Numbered from the stretch's first letter, positions 43,551 through 53,753 are shown. The stretch is DNA of 64,000 nucleotides from an uncultured Caryophanales bacterium (GCA_902464635.1 CABQKC010000012.1:1-64000); one strand, 5' to 3'. Notes: a model not told the origin generated them from the sequence alone. Numbers and translations: made by a program.

Positions 43551-43575
43551 TATAAGGTTCGGGGCTAGGAATTTA

Positions 43576-46500
43576 TTAGTCTTCTAAGTCGTTACGATCG
43601 TGCTTTTCGATGTATTGGGCTTTGACTTTCTTCATGGCGGAAGCGACGGAGAAGTCTTCTAGGGCCTCTTCTTCTTCCTGCTCACTTCTTAAGCCAGTTC
43701 CGGCTGGAATTAGCTTACCAGTGATGACATTTTCCTTTAAGCCATGGAGGTTATCGATTTTAGCCTTGATAGCAGCATCGGTAAGGACACGGGTTGTTTC
43801 TTGGAAGGAAGCGGCAGAGAGGAATGAATCGGTCTCAAGAGCAGCTTTAGTAATACCAAGTACAAGTGACTTACAAACGGCTGGGCGCTTGCCTTCGAGC
43901 AAGACCTTTTCGTTTTCTTCGGTGAATTTATCAAGCGATACCCTGGTGCCAGGAAGCATTGAGGTATCTCCACCATCGATAATTACTACCTTGCGGAGCA
44001 TTTGTCTAATGATGATTTCAAGGTGCTTACAATCGATTCCGATACCCTGGGCACTATAAACCTTTTGGATTTCCTTGATTAAGTAGATTTCTAGCTTGGA
44101 GACATCTGCTACTTCAAGTAAGGTCTTTGGATTTATGGCACCATCAGTGATCTTTCCTCCATTTTCGACATGGTCGCCAACGGCAACACGGAGTCTAGCT
44201 CCATATGGGGTTGGGTATTCTTTGGATTCAAGGTCATTAGTAACGGTAACGATATATCTTTCGGCATTCTTTTCATCAGTCTTGATGGAAGAAACCGTTC
44301 CATCGATTTCGCTAATGCAAGCTTCGCCTTTTGGATTTCTGGCTTCGACAAGTTCCTGAACACGAGGTAAACCTTGTGTAATATCAGTACCAGCCATACC
44401 ACCAGTGTGGAAGACTCGCATTGTAAGCTGGGTACCTGGTTCACCAATTGACTGAGCAGCCATAATACCAACAGCTTCGCCCTTCTCAACTAATTTACCA
44501 GTAGCCCTATTAAGGCCATAGCAATGACGACAGACACCATTTTTGGTTTGGCAGGTGAAGACGCTTCTGATTTCGACTTCAGTGATGCCTTCTTTTTCTA
44601 CCCTATCGGCTTGGTCTTCGCTAATCAAGGTATTTGCAGGAATGATTATTTCTCCAGTAGATGGGGAGATAACATCATGCATAGAGAATCTGCCGACTAG
44701 ACGATCCTTTAATTTGAGGATGACAGTGTTACGGCTTGTATCTCTAATTTCCCTGACTTTGAAGCCATGGTCGCAATGGCAATCTTCTTCTCTAACGATA
44801 ACGTCTTGAGAAACATCGACTAGACGTCTAGTCAAATAACCAGAGTCAGCAGTCTTTAAGGCAGTATCGGCAGAACCTTTTCTTGCACCGTGAGTGTTAA
44901 TGAAGAACTCGGAGACCTTCATACCTTCACGGTAAGAAGAAACGATTGGAAGTTCGATTTCTTCGTTCTTTGGGTTAGCGACAAGGCCTTTCATACCAAT
45001 TAACTGTTTGAAGTTATCAACAGATCCACGAGAACCAGAATCAGCCATGATAACTAGAGGGTTCCTCTTGTTTTGGCTCATCTGGAGTTGGACTAATCCA
45101 GCAACATCTTTAGTAATGGCATTCCAAACATCAACAATCTTCTTGTGACGTTCTTCCTTGGTCAAGTAGCCTTTCCTATAGAAATTTTCAATCTTGTCGA
45201 CTTGGGCATTACCCTTTTCGACAAGTTCTTGCTTACCGTTGACGTCATTAATATCAGAAATAGCGACGGTAACGGCAGAAATCATGGAATATTTGAAGCC
45301 TTGGTCTTTGATTTTATCAAGAACGGCGCTAGTCTTGCTAGTTCCATATTGACGGAAGATCATGTCAATAAGAGGTCCAAGTTGCTTCTTACCAATAGCA
45401 GACTTCAATGGAAGAGTTGCAATATATTCGGCAACTGGGTTCTCGACTTCATCAAATTTCTTTCCAAGAGCATTCTTTAGATCTTCGCTAGAGACGAACC
45501 AGGATTTCATTTCCTCTAAGGAAGTCCCTGGCTTATCGTTAATATACCTAAAGTCATCTGGGAAGACTTCGTTGAAGATAACTTTACCAACGGAGGTAAT
45601 CAAATATTTATGCATTACTCCTTCTGGGATACCGGTTCCTTCATCTTTATGGATGGCAGAAGCTGGGATAGCGATACGGTTATGGAGCGAGACGACCCCA
45701 TTTGCATAGGCCATCTGAACTTCATTGACAGAATGGAAGACTTTTCCTTCTGCTTCTTTAAATCTCTTGTTGTCTTCAATCATCTTCCTAAGTTCGCTAT
45801 GTTCATCAATAGCGACATTAGTGGATTCTTCGACATTGAGCTTGGCAGTCAATTCATCGATACGGGCTTGGAAATCCTCTCTAGATTCTTCAGTTGTTAA
45901 GTGGAAGTTACCAAGAATCATATCCTGTCCAGGAATGACGATAGCTTTACCGTCTTTTGGACCAAGGATGTTATTGGAGGCAAGCATCAATTCGATAGCT
46001 TCTTGTTGGGCAGCCTTGCCTAGTGGTACGTGGACAGCCATCTGGTCACCATCGAAGTCAGCATTGAATCCAGGACATACTAATGGGTGAAGTCTAATTG
46101 CCCTACCATCGACTAGCTTTGGTTGGAAAGCCTGGATGGAAAGTCTATGCAATGTAGGTGCACGGTTTAATAGTACTGGGTGGTCAGAGATAATCTTTTC
46201 GACAATATCGAAGACGATTGGATCATATCTATCAATGATCTTGTCAGCTGCTTTATGGGCAGAGACATATTTTTCCTTGATAAGGATAGCGGCAATAAAT
46301 GGACGTAATAATTGGACAGCCATTTCACGTGGTAATCCGCATTGATACATCTTTAGATCTGGTCCAACGGCAATAACTGAACGACCGGAATAGTCAACAC
46401 GCTTACCGAGTAAGTTTTGCCTAAAGCGGCCTGGCTTACCTTTAAGTCCGGCAGATAAGGATTTTAATGGACGTCCATTTGGACCAGTGACGGCTTTAGA

Positions 46501-47583
46501 ACGTCTTCCGTTATCAATAAGGGCATCGACAGCTTCCTGCAACATACGCTTCTCGTTCATCAAGATGACATATGGGGCAGACATATCGATTAAGCGGCGT
46601 AAACGTGAATTTCTAGAAATGACACGTCTATATAAATCATTTAAGTCACTAGCGGCAAAACGTCCACCATCTAGTTGAAGCATTGGACGTAAATCCGGTG
46701 GAATGACCGGAATTACATCTAAGACCATCCATTCTGGCTTTTGCTTGGAATCGCGGAAAGCAGAGATGACTTCTAGTCTTTTGGCTAATTTGACTCTTTT
46801 TTGTCCACTAGAAGCGTGGATTTCGGCAGAAATTGCTTCGAATTCCTTATCCAAATCTACTTCGTGGAGAAGTCTTTTAATAGCTTCTGCACCTTCGCCG
46901 AATTCGGCTTTGGTGTATTTAGAGATAAAGGCAGATGTCGTGAAGAAGTCGAAAGTCTCATATGGATTTTGCATCTTGCTAATGAGCTCATCGGCCTTTA
47001 GGGCATCAGTGCTATTTGGATCAATTAACCCAGCGCTCTTGATGTCATTGATGGCATCGACAAATTCGACTCTAGCGGCAGTTTCGTTAAGGTAATCCTT
47101 ATATTTCAATATATTGGAAGTACCTGGATCTAATACGACGTGAGCAGCGAAATAGATGATGTCTTCTAGTTGCTTTGGTGGAATATCTAATACGAGTCCC
47201 ATTCTAGAAGGAATGGATTTTAGATACCAGATATGGGAACATGGGGAAACTAGTTCGATATGTCCCATTCTTTCACGCCTGAATTCCTTGGAAATGACCT
47301 CAACACCGCACTTTTCGCAGGTGATGCCTTGGTAACGGATCTTCTTATATTTTCCGCAGTGGCATTCATAATCCTTGGCTGGACCAAAGATCTTTTCGCA
47401 GAATAAGCCACCCATTTCTGGTTTTTGGGAACGATAGTTGATGGTTTCGGCTTTGGTTACTTCACCATGACTCCAGCTACGGATTGTTTCAGGAGAAGCA
47501 AGCCCGACTTGGACGGAGGCCAAATCGTTAATGTCAAAGTATTCTTTTTTGTTTTCGTTTTCCATTTTCGTTTTTTCCTCCAT
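43576..47583 (-). CDS. rpoC: RNA polymerase beta' subunit
   Basis: 1335 aa. The N-terminal zinc ribbon (CHCGKYKKIRYQGITCEKC), the catalytic NADFDGDQMAVH and the second zinc site (CDHGF...CQTKNGVCRHC) are present. It starts 3 nt after rpoB. Its terminator is split by the IS. Confidence 0.99.
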   Translation of the reverse strand: MEEKTKMENENKKEYFDINDLASVQVGLASPETIRSWSHGEVTKAETINYRSQKPEMGGLFCEKIFGPAKDYECHCGKYKKIRYQGITCEKCGVEVISKEFRRERMGHIELVSPCSHIWYLKSIPSRMGLVLDIPPKQLEDIIYFAAHVVLDPGTSNILKYKDYLNETAARVEFVDAINDIKSAGLIDPNSTDALKADELISKMQNPYETFDFFTTSAFISKYTKAEFGEGAEAIKRLLHEVDLDKEFEAISAEIHASSGQKRVKLAKRLEVISAFRDSKQKPEWMVLDVIPVIPPDLRPMLQLDGGRFAASDLNDLYRRVISRNSRLRRLIDMSAPYVILMNEKRMLQEAVDALIDNGRRSKAVTGPNGRPLKSLSAGLKGKPGRFRQNLLGKRVDYSGRSVIAVGPDLKMYQCGLPREMAVQLLRPFIAAILIKEKYVSAHKAADKIIDRYDPIVFDIVEKIISDHPVLLNRAPTLHRLSIQAFQPKLVDGRAIRLHPLVCPGFNADFDGDQMAVHVPLGKAAQQEAIELMLASNNILGPKDGKAIVIPGQDMILGNFHLTTEESREDFQARIDELTAKLNVEESTNVAIDEHSELRKMIEDNKRFKEAEGKVFHSVNEVQMAYANGVVSLHNRIAIPASAIHKDEGTGIPEGVMHKYLITSVGKVIFNEVFPDDFRYINDKPGTSLEEMKSWFVSSEDLKNALGKKFDEVENPVAEYIATLPLKSAIGKKQLGPLIDMIFRQYGTSKTSAVLDKIKDQGFKYSMISAVTVAISDINDVNGKQELVEKGNAQVDKIENFYRKGYLTKEERHKKIVDVWNAITKDVAGLVQLQMSQNKRNPLVIMADSGSRGSVDNFKQLIGMKGLVANPKNEEIELPIVSSYREGMKVSEFFINTHGARKGSADTALKTADSGYLTRRLVDVSQDVIVREEDCHCDHGFKVREIRDTSRNTVILKLKDRLVGRFSMHDVISPSTGEIIIPANTLISEDQADRVEKEGITEVEIRSVFTCQTKNGVCRHCYGLNRATGKLVEKGEAVGIMAAQSIGEPGTQLTMRVFHTGGMAGTDITQGLPRVQELVEARNPKGEACISEIDGTVSSIKTDEKNAERYIVTVTNDLESKEYPTPYGARLRVAVGDHVENGGKITDGAINPKTLLEVADVSKLEIYLIKEIQKVYSAQGIGIDCKHLEIIIRQMLRKVVIIDGGDTSMLPGTRVSLDKFTEENEKVLLEGKRPAVCKSLVLGITKAALETDSFLSAASFQETTRVLTDAAIKAKIDNLHGLKENVITGKLIPAGTGLRSEQEEEEALEDFSVASAMKKVKAQYIEKHDRNDLED

Positions 47584-47586
47584 TAA

Positions 47587-50500
47587 TTAGTCATTATCGC
47601 CCATTACACCCTTGGCAATGGTAAGTCCTTCTTCGGCGGCGGCATCGGCATCGACTTCAACAGTTGAAGTGACATCGACTTCCTCTTCCTTAGGTGCCAT
47701 GGCACTACGAATAGAGGAATTTGTCTTCCTTTCTTCGATTAAGGATTGTTTGGCAAGAGCATCCATATCGATGATGTTTCCTTCTTTGTTATATAGAAGT
47801 ACATTCATCGCTAAGCCCTTAAGTTCTTTTGTGAAGACCTTGAAGGCTTCTGGCATACCTGGGGTAGGAATTTCATTTCCTTTGATAATGGCTTCGTAGG
47901 CTTTCCTACGTCCAACTCTATCATCGGATTTGATGGTAAGCATTTCTTGTAATGTATGAGCGGCGCCATAGGCTTCGAGTGCCCAGACTTCCATCTCACC
48001 AAATCTCTGTCCACCGTTTTGGGCTTTACCACCTAGAGGTTGCTGGGTGACAAGTGAATATGGCCCAGTAGCACGGGCATGCAACTTATCATCAACCATG
48101 TGGACAAGTTTAATCATATACTGGATACCGACGGAAATTCTTTCCTTGAATGGTTCGCCAGTCCTTCCATCATAGAGGACTGTCTTTCCATCTGGAGATA
48201 ATCCAGCTTTCTTCATTAAGTCAAAGACTTCTTCGTTAGAGACACCATCGAATGCTGGGGTAGCTACTCTCATATGTAATTTAGAGCAGGCTAAGCCAAG
48301 ATGGACTTCTAGAATCTGTCCGATATTCATACGGGATGGAACACCCATTGGAGATAATAAGATATCGATTGGGGTACCATCTGCTAAGAATGGCATATCT
48401 TCGACTGGCAATATCTTGGAAATAACACCTTTGTTACCATGACGTCCAGACATCTTGTCGCCTTCAGAAATCTTTCTCTTTTGGACGATGTAGACTCTGA
48501 CGACTTCATTGACTCCTGGAGGGAGTGGATCTTTATTCTTCCTAGAGAAGATCTTGACAGCATGGACAATACCAGCACCACCGTGAGGGACACGTAAGGA
48601 GGAATCCTTTCCTTCTTTTGTCTTCTCGGCAAAGATGGCCATCAATAATTTTTCTTCTGGGGTAGGTTCGGTTTGTCCTTTTGGAGTTACCTTACCAACG
48701 AGGATGTCCCCTTCTTTAACTTCGGCGCCAGGAACGATAATTCCCCTTTCATCAAGGAAGGATTTGGCTTCTTCGCCGACATTTGGGATATCCCTAGTGA
48801 TTTCTTCTGAACCAAGCTTTGTCTCACGACATTCAAGTTCATATTTTTCAATATGGATGGAGGTGAAGACATCATCTTGGACCATTCTTTCGCTCATAAT
48901 GACAGCATCTTCATAGTTATAACCATTCCAGGTCATGTAGGCTACGAGGATATTTTGTCCTAAGGCTAATTCACCATTTCTCATGGCAGGGCCATCAGCA
49001 ATGATTTGGTCTTTCTTGATGACATCCCCTACTTTAACTATTGGAGTTTGGTTAATGCAGGTACCTTGGTTAGAACGGTCGAATTTCTGTAAGCTATAGA
49101 TTCTCTTTTCTTTGCCTTCTTTTACTTCGATGGAAGAAGAATCGACACGGGTAACGACACCTTCGTTAACTGAAACAACAGCTAAGCCGGAGTCTTTGGC
49201 AATTACTTGTTCCATACCAGTTCCAACATATGGAATAGATGGGCGCAATAAAGGAAGGGCTTGACGTTGCATGTTAGCACCCATGAGAGCGCGGGTAGCG
49301 TCATCGTGGGCTAAGAAAGGAATACAAGCAGCGGCAATAGAGACGATTTGTTTTGGAGAGACGTCAACATAGTCGACATCAAACTTAGGAACCATGAGGT
49401 TATCATCATCATGACGGACGACGATTTCATCATCAAGGATTTCCTTGACCATTTCGTCTTTCTTTGGAGTGATTAGTCCGACTGAAGAAGCTAAAACTGC
49501 TTCGGAAAGTCTAATATTAGCTTCAGCGATTGAATGTCCTCTTTCATCATCAGCAGATAAATAAGAGCATTCGGTTTCGGAAACATAAACGTGTCCATCT
49601 TTCTTATAAACACTACGATATGGGGTCATGATGAAGCCATATTCGTTTATCTTGGCATAGGTGGACAAGTTATTGATAAGACCGATGTTTTGTCCTTCTG
49701 GAGATTCAATAGGACAGATACGGCCATAATGGGTATAGTGGACGTCACGAACTTCCATGGAAGCCCTATCCCTAGTTAAGCCACCAGGGCCTAAAGCAGA
49801 GATACGTCTTTTATTTGTAAGTTCGGCAAGTGGGTTAGTTTGATCCATGAACTGGGAAAGTTGGCTGGATGCAAAGAATTCACGAACCGAGGAAGTAAGT
49901 GGACGGATATTGATAAGAGATTGAGGGGTGACCGATTCCATATCGGAGATGGACATCTTTTGTTGGACGGTCTTGCTCATCTTGTTGAGGCCTTGACGGA
50001 ATTGGCCTTGTAAAAGTTCGCCAACGCAGCGGATTCTTCTATTTCCTAAGTGGTCGATATCATCAGTTTGGCCAATGCCATCCATGATATTGCAGAAATA
50101 AGAGAAGCAAGCAACCATATCGGAGATAGTTACTCTTGGGAGGTTTAGATGCAAATCGGTACCAATAATGGCGCAAACCCTATCATCAACTTTGTCATTT
50201 GCATAGACTTTGACGATGTTGACCCTAGAATGGTCATCAATCTTGGTATTGACTCTTAAAACCTTTTCATGGGCACCATTTTCGAAGAATTCTTCGTCTT
50301 TTAAGGCAATTACTTCTTCTTTTGTTAATTTGTGTCCCTTTGGATATTTGATTTCGCCATCGCTAGAAACGAGGTTTTCGGCAAGTATCCTACCGGCTAA
50401 ACGGTCATAGATACCAAGTTTGGAATTGTATTTGAATCTGCCAGCACGTCCAAGGTCATACCTCTTGTCATCAAAGAATTTTTGGACAAGGAAAGTAACG

Positions 50501-51297
50501 ACGCCATCTGGAGTGACTGGTTCGCCTGGCTTTAATTTCTTGAAGATATCAATTAAGGCTTGGGTGCCGTCTTTGATATCAGAATCCTTCTTCAAGGTAA
50601 GGTTCATTTGTTCGGTATCGCCAAATAAAGAAAGCAAATCTTCTTCTTTATCTAGGCCGAGTGCCTTGAAAATGATGGTAGCTGGCATCTTTCTTTGTCT
50701 ATCAATTCTGACCCATAAGACATTTTTCATGTCGGATTCGAATTGTAGCCAAGTGCCACGGGTTGGGATTATTTCGCCATTATAGATATGTACACCACTC
50801 TTATCTAAGGTATCTTGGAAATAAGCTCCTGGAGACCTAACGATTTGAGAGACGATGACTCTTTCGGCACCATTGACGATGAATGTACCAGATTCAGTCA
50901 TCAAAGGTAAATCACCCATGAATACTTCAGCTTCCTTTATTTCGCCAGATTTCTTGAAGCGTAAACGAAGGGTGGCCTTTAACTTGCTTGAATAAGTTAA
51001 GTCGTTAGCCTTGCATTCTAATGGTTGGTATTTTGGTTCTTCTAAACGGCAGGAAACGTAATCGATAAATAAATCACCAGAATAGTTTTCGATTGGGAAT
51101 GTTTCCTTTAAGACTTCATCGATTCCCTTTTGTAAAAACCATTTGTAGGAATCGGTTTGGATTTCGACTAGGTAAGGTAATGCTAGACGTCCAGAAATCT
51201 TAGAGAAGTCGATTCTTCCATTGGCACCATGAGGATATTCTCTGCCAGATGGATCTTTATAAGACGTATTTGGAATGAAGTTGTCTTGTTGTGACAT
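47587..51297 (-). CDS. rpoB: RNA polymerase beta subunit
   Basis: 1236 aa. The rifampicin region reads SQLSQFMDQTNPLAELTNKR: residue 495 (codon 49813-49815) is Asn where E. coli has His526. The same change underlies natural rifampicin resistance in mollicutes such as Spiroplasma. The core motifs (GPGGLTRDRA, GDKMSGRHGNKG) are normal. It lies in rplJ-rplL-rsmC-rpoB-rpoC and has a gene-proximal GGAG-like site. Confidence 0.99.
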   Translation of the reverse strand: MSQQDNFIPNTSYKDPSGREYPHGANGRIDFSKISGRLALPYLVEIQTDSYKWFLQKGIDEVLKETFPIENYSGDLFIDYVSCRLEEPKYQPLECKANDLTYSSKLKATLRLRFKKSGEIKEAEVFMGDLPLMTESGTFIVNGAERVIVSQIVRSPGAYFQDTLDKSGVHIYNGEIIPTRGTWLQFESDMKNVLWVRIDRQRKMPATIIFKALGLDKEEDLLSLFGDTEQMNLTLKKDSDIKDGTQALIDIFKKLKPGEPVTPDGVVTFLVQKFFDDKRYDLGRAGRFKYNSKLGIYDRLAGRILAENLVSSDGEIKYPKGHKLTKEEVIALKDEEFFENGAHEKVLRVNTKIDDHSRVNIVKVYANDKVDDRVCAIIGTDLHLNLPRVTISDMVACFSYFCNIMDGIGQTDDIDHLGNRRIRCVGELLQGQFRQGLNKMSKTVQQKMSISDMESVTPQSLINIRPLTSSVREFFASSQLSQFMDQTNPLAELTNKRRISALGPGGLTRDRASMEVRDVHYTHYGRICPIESPEGQNIGLINNLSTYAKINEYGFIMTPYRSVYKKDGHVYVSETECSYLSADDERGHSIAEANIRLSEAVLASSVGLITPKKDEMVKEILDDEIVVRHDDDNLMVPKFDVDYVDVSPKQIVSIAAACIPFLAHDDATRALMGANMQRQALPLLRPSIPYVGTGMEQVIAKDSGLAVVSVNEGVVTRVDSSSIEVKEGKEKRIYSLQKFDRSNQGTCINQTPIVKVGDVIKKDQIIADGPAMRNGELALGQNILVAYMTWNGYNYEDAVIMSERMVQDDVFTSIHIEKYELECRETKLGSEEITRDIPNVGEEAKSFLDERGIIVPGAEVKEGDILVGKVTPKGQTEPTPEEKLLMAIFAEKTKEGKDSSLRVPHGGAGIVHAVKIFSRKNKDPLPPGVNEVVRVYIVQKRKISEGDKMSGRHGNKGVISKILPVEDMPFLADGTPIDILLSPMGVPSRMNIGQILEVHLGLACSKLHMRVATPAFDGVSNEEVFDLMKKAGLSPDGKTVLYDGRTGEPFKERISVGIQYMIKLVHMVDDKLHARATGPYSLVTQQPLGGKAQNGGQRFGEMEVWALEAYGAAHTLQEMLTIKSDDRVGRRKAYEAIIKGNEIPTPGMPEAFKVFTKELKGLAMNVLLYNKEGNIIDMDALAKQSLIEERKTNSSIRSAMAPKEEEVDVTSTVEVDADAAAEEGLTIAKGVMGDND

Positions 51298-51307
51298 GTT
51301 TTACTCC

Positions 51308-51904
51308 TTATTTCTTCGCGATGAGGATGCGATATCCTTTTTTGCTCTTGACCACTTCTACTTCTTTGAATATGGTCTTGAGATATTCTTGGCAAGACGA
51401 TGCGCCTTGTTGCTTTCGGATGACTAGGATCAATTGGCCACCTTCATTAAGATGGCTAATCGCGCCCGCGTACATCGCGTACGTAACCTTTTTACCCGCG
51501 CGTATAGGGGGGTTAGTTACTATTGTGGAGAAAGATGAATTGATATTTGAATAGACGTCGCTTTCGAATATATCGACCCTAGAAGATAAGCCTAGCTTAG
51601 CTGCATTTTGCTTAGCACAATCTAGTGCCCTTCTATTTACATCGACTAATGTGACATGTCTATTCTTATCGAAATGGGCTAATAAGAGTCCGATGGGCCC
51701 TATTCCACAACCCATATCGAGTATGGAGTTCCCAAGATCGGTCTTGGCGATAGTTTCAAGCAATAATCTACTACCATCGTCGAGGCCATCTTTACAAAAA
51801 ACTCCAGAATCGCTAATAAAGGAGAATTCTTCGCCTAACAAGGAGAAGCTATATTGATGAAAATCATGGGACAATTCTTCGTTATTATCGAAATATTGTG
51901 GCAT
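51308..51904 (-). CDS. RsmC/YbxB-like class I methyltransferase
   Basis: 198 aa. SAM-binding motif DMGCGIGPIGLLLAHFD (about 59-75) and the N6-type target motif TNPPIRAG. In Bacillus the same gene (ybxB) lies between rplL and rpoB. It probably methylates 16S rRNA guanine, but this is not proven for YbxB. It starts 80 nt after rplL, beyond a long hairpin, and ends 10 nt before rpoB. Confidence 0.9.
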   Translation of the reverse strand: MPQYFDNNEELSHDFHQYSFSLLGEEFSFISDSGVFCKDGLDDGSRLLLETIAKTDLGNSILDMGCGIGPIGLLLAHFDKNRHVTLVDVNRRALDCAKQNAAKLGLSSRVDIFESDVYSNINSSFSTIVTNPPIRAGKKVTYAMYAGAISHLNEGGQLILVIRKQQGASSCQEYLKTIFKEVEVVKSKKGYRILIAKK

Positions 51905-51930
51905 GATTTTATCCTCCTATAATAGCGCAA

Positions 51931-51964
51931 TAACCCACCCTAGGATTTTTCCTAAGGCGGGCTA
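51931..51964 (-). promoter_or_regulatory. Hairpin between rplL and rsmC-rpoBC
   Basis: A 14-bp fully paired stem (with G-U pairs) and 6-nt loop, without a T-run. Its position matches the known partial attenuator/processing region between rplL and rpoB in other bacteria. Confidence 0.7.
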
Positions 51965-51984
51965 ATAGGCGTTTAGTAATTAAA

Positions 51985-52365
51985 TTACTTGATTTCGACT
52001 TCGGCACCGGCGGCAACAAGAGCTTTCTTGTGTTCTTCGGCTTCGACTGGGGAAATGTGTTCTTTGACTGGGGATGGAGCAGCATCAACGAGCTTCTTGG
52101 CATCCATAAGTCCTAAACCAGTGATGGCTTGGACAGCTTTGATGATAGCAACTTTGGAACCAGTTCCTAATCCTTTTAAGATTAAGGAAACTTCGGTTGG
52201 TCCCTTGGCAACTGGGCCTTCTTCTTCAGCTGGGGCAGCTGGGCCAGCGGCGACAGCGGCAGTAACGCCGAATTCTTCTTCGACAGCTTTGACGAGATCG
52301 CTTAATTCAAGAACAGTGTATTCTTTTAAGGAAGCGATAATTTCTTCTTTGGTTAATTTAGCCAT
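51985..52365 (-). CDS. rplL: 50S ribosomal protein L7/L12
   Basis: 126 aa, normal. It forms the ribosomal stalk that recruits GTPases. The N-terminal dimerisation part, Ala/Pro hinge (about 38-52) and C-terminal domain (VSLILKGLGTGSKVAIIKAV) are visible. It follows rplJ by 20 nt, with AAGGAGG. Confidence 0.99.
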   Translation of the reverse strand: MAKLTKEEIIASLKEYTVLELSDLVKAVEEEFGVTAAVAAGPAAPAEEEGPVAKGPTEVSLILKGLGTGSKVAIIKAVQAITGLGLMDAKKLVDAAPSPVKEHISPVEAEEHKKALVAAGAEVEIK

Positions 52366-52385
52366 TGTTTGATCCTCCTTAATGA

Positions 52386-52898
52386 TCAGTTGGCGGCTGG
52401 AGTTTCACCAGCTCCATCTTTTTCTGCCACAGCTTTAATAGTAGCGGCAAATTTGGTAATAGGTGCATTTAAGCACGATAGGAACATAGATAGAAGTCCG
52501 TTCTTGTCCGGTAGCTTGGCAACCTCTTTAACTTTGGCGGCGTCGAGGACTTGTCCTTCGGCAATACCACCTTTGATAACTAGGTGTTCATGGAAACGGG
52601 AGAACTTGGCCAAAACTTTTGGTCCCTTGGAAATATCTTCCGAGAAAACAAAGCCATTTGGTCCTTCAAGCATTTCTCCTAATTCTGGTTGATTTGCTTC
52701 CTTAAGGGCACGGCGAACCATGGTGTTCTTATAGACGGTGAATGTAGCATTGACACCTTCTAATGTCCTACGGAGTTCTTGCAACTCAGCGACGGTTAAT
52801 CCTTGGTAGGAAACAACCGTGAGGGAACCTGCATTATCGAAACTAGAAACTATTTCGTTGACAGCATTCTTTTTAGCTTGTAGAGCGTTCTGATTCAT
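52386..52898 (-). CDS. rplJ: 50S ribosomal protein L10
   Basis: 170 aa. It anchors L7/L12 to 23S rRNA. The N-terminal YQGLTVAELQELRRTL and YKNTMVRRAL segments are typical. The mRNA leader carries an L10-binding structure. AAAGGAGG ribosome site. Confidence 0.99.
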   Translation of the reverse strand: MNQNALQAKKNAVNEIVSSFDNAGSLTVVSYQGLTVAELQELRRTLEGVNATFTVYKNTMVRRALKEANQPELGEMLEGPNGFVFSEDISKGPKVLAKFSRFHEHLVIKGGIAEGQVLDAAKVKEVAKLPDKNGLLSMFLSCLNAPITKFAATIKAVAEKDGAGETPAAN

Positions 52899-52969
52899 GT
52901 TTCTACCTCCTTTCTTTTTGGATATATATGTGAAGCTTCAATATAACTAGTGAGAGTGTGAATTTATTT

Positions 52970-53033
52970 GCAACCTCAGCAGGGTGATCTTTTAAGGCAC
53001 TTGCCCCCGGCTATCTTAGGAATACGAAGCCAT
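52970..53033 (-). ncRNA. L10 (rplJL) autoregulatory leader
   Basis: Between rplA and rplJ. The minus strand has the family core CUAAGAUAGCCGGGGGC ... CCCUGCUGAGG, with a UUAA-containing loop. In other bacteria the L10-L12 complex binds this leader and represses rplJL. Confidence 0.85.
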
Positions 53034-53045
53034 TCACCAAATTAA

Positions 53046-53738
53046 TTAGTTGCGGCCTGCAAAGGTAATCGCAACGGCTGGTCCCATGGTGGTTGAGACA
53101 GTAGCACTTAGGATATAGGTTCCCTTGACGGTTGATGGACGGGATTTAGCGATATGGTCACAAATGGAAGCGAGGTTATCGAGTAAATCTGCATCAGAGA
53201 AGGAAACTTTGGCGATAGACATGGCGAGGTTGCCATCTTTATCGACACGGTAGGCAATCTTACCTTTTTTGATTTCGCTGACAGCGGTCTTGACATCCAT
53301 AGTAACGGTACCGGTCTTTGGGTTTGGCATTAAGCCTTTTGGACCAAGGACACGACCCATCTTACCAAGTTCACCCATCATGTCTGGGGTGGCTACGATG
53401 ATATCAAATCCGAACCAGTTTTCTCTTTGAATCTTTTCTAGCATTTCGATTCCACCGAAGAAATCGGCGCCGGATTCCTTAGCGTCATCAAGCTTGGTGT
53501 TGGTAACGACTAAGACTTTCTTGGTCTTACCATTTCCGTGAGGAAGGGTGAAAGTGCCACGGATTAATTGGTCAGCAAGGGTTGGATTAACATTCAACTT
53601 GAAGCTGACATCGATAGAAGAATCGAATTTGGTGACGGAGGTTTCCTTGACCAATTTGACGGCTTCTTCTAGTGAATAGGTTTTGGAAGCATCGACCTTC
53701 TTGAGGGCGGCTTCATATTTTTTGCTATGCTTTTTCAT
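53046..53738 (-). CDS. rplA: 50S ribosomal protein L1
   Basis: 230 aa. It forms the L1 stalk near the E-site and often represses its own operon. SIDVSFKLNVNP, RGTFTLPHGNGKTKKV and MGRVLGPKGLMPNPKTGTV are diagnostic. It lies 15 nt after rplK. Confidence 0.99.
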   Translation of the reverse strand: MKKHSKKYEAALKKVDASKTYSLEEAVKLVKETSVTKFDSSIDVSFKLNVNPTLADQLIRGTFTLPHGNGKTKKVLVVTNTKLDDAKESGADFFGGIEMLEKIQRENWFGFDIIVATPDMMGELGKMGRVLGPKGLMPNPKTGTVTMDVKTAVSEIKKGKIAYRVDKDGNLAMSIAKVSFSDADLLDNLASICDHIAKSRPSTVKGTYILSATVSTTMGPAVAITFAGRN

Positions 53739-53753
53739 CTACCTGCTCCTCAA

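Larger units (their letters stand above)
42059..43566 (-). terminator. rpoC terminator split by an insertion sequence
   Basis: The 5' arm AGCCCCG (minus strand, 43560-43566) follows the rpoC stop by about 10 nt. The 3' arm CGGGGCT (42059-42065), followed by TTTTC, lies beyond the IS. With the IS and one target-site copy removed, the arms form a 7-bp stem extended by CCT/AGG pairs. The IS sits in the loop, so the hairpin is about 1.5 kb apart and should not terminate. Confidence 0.8.
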
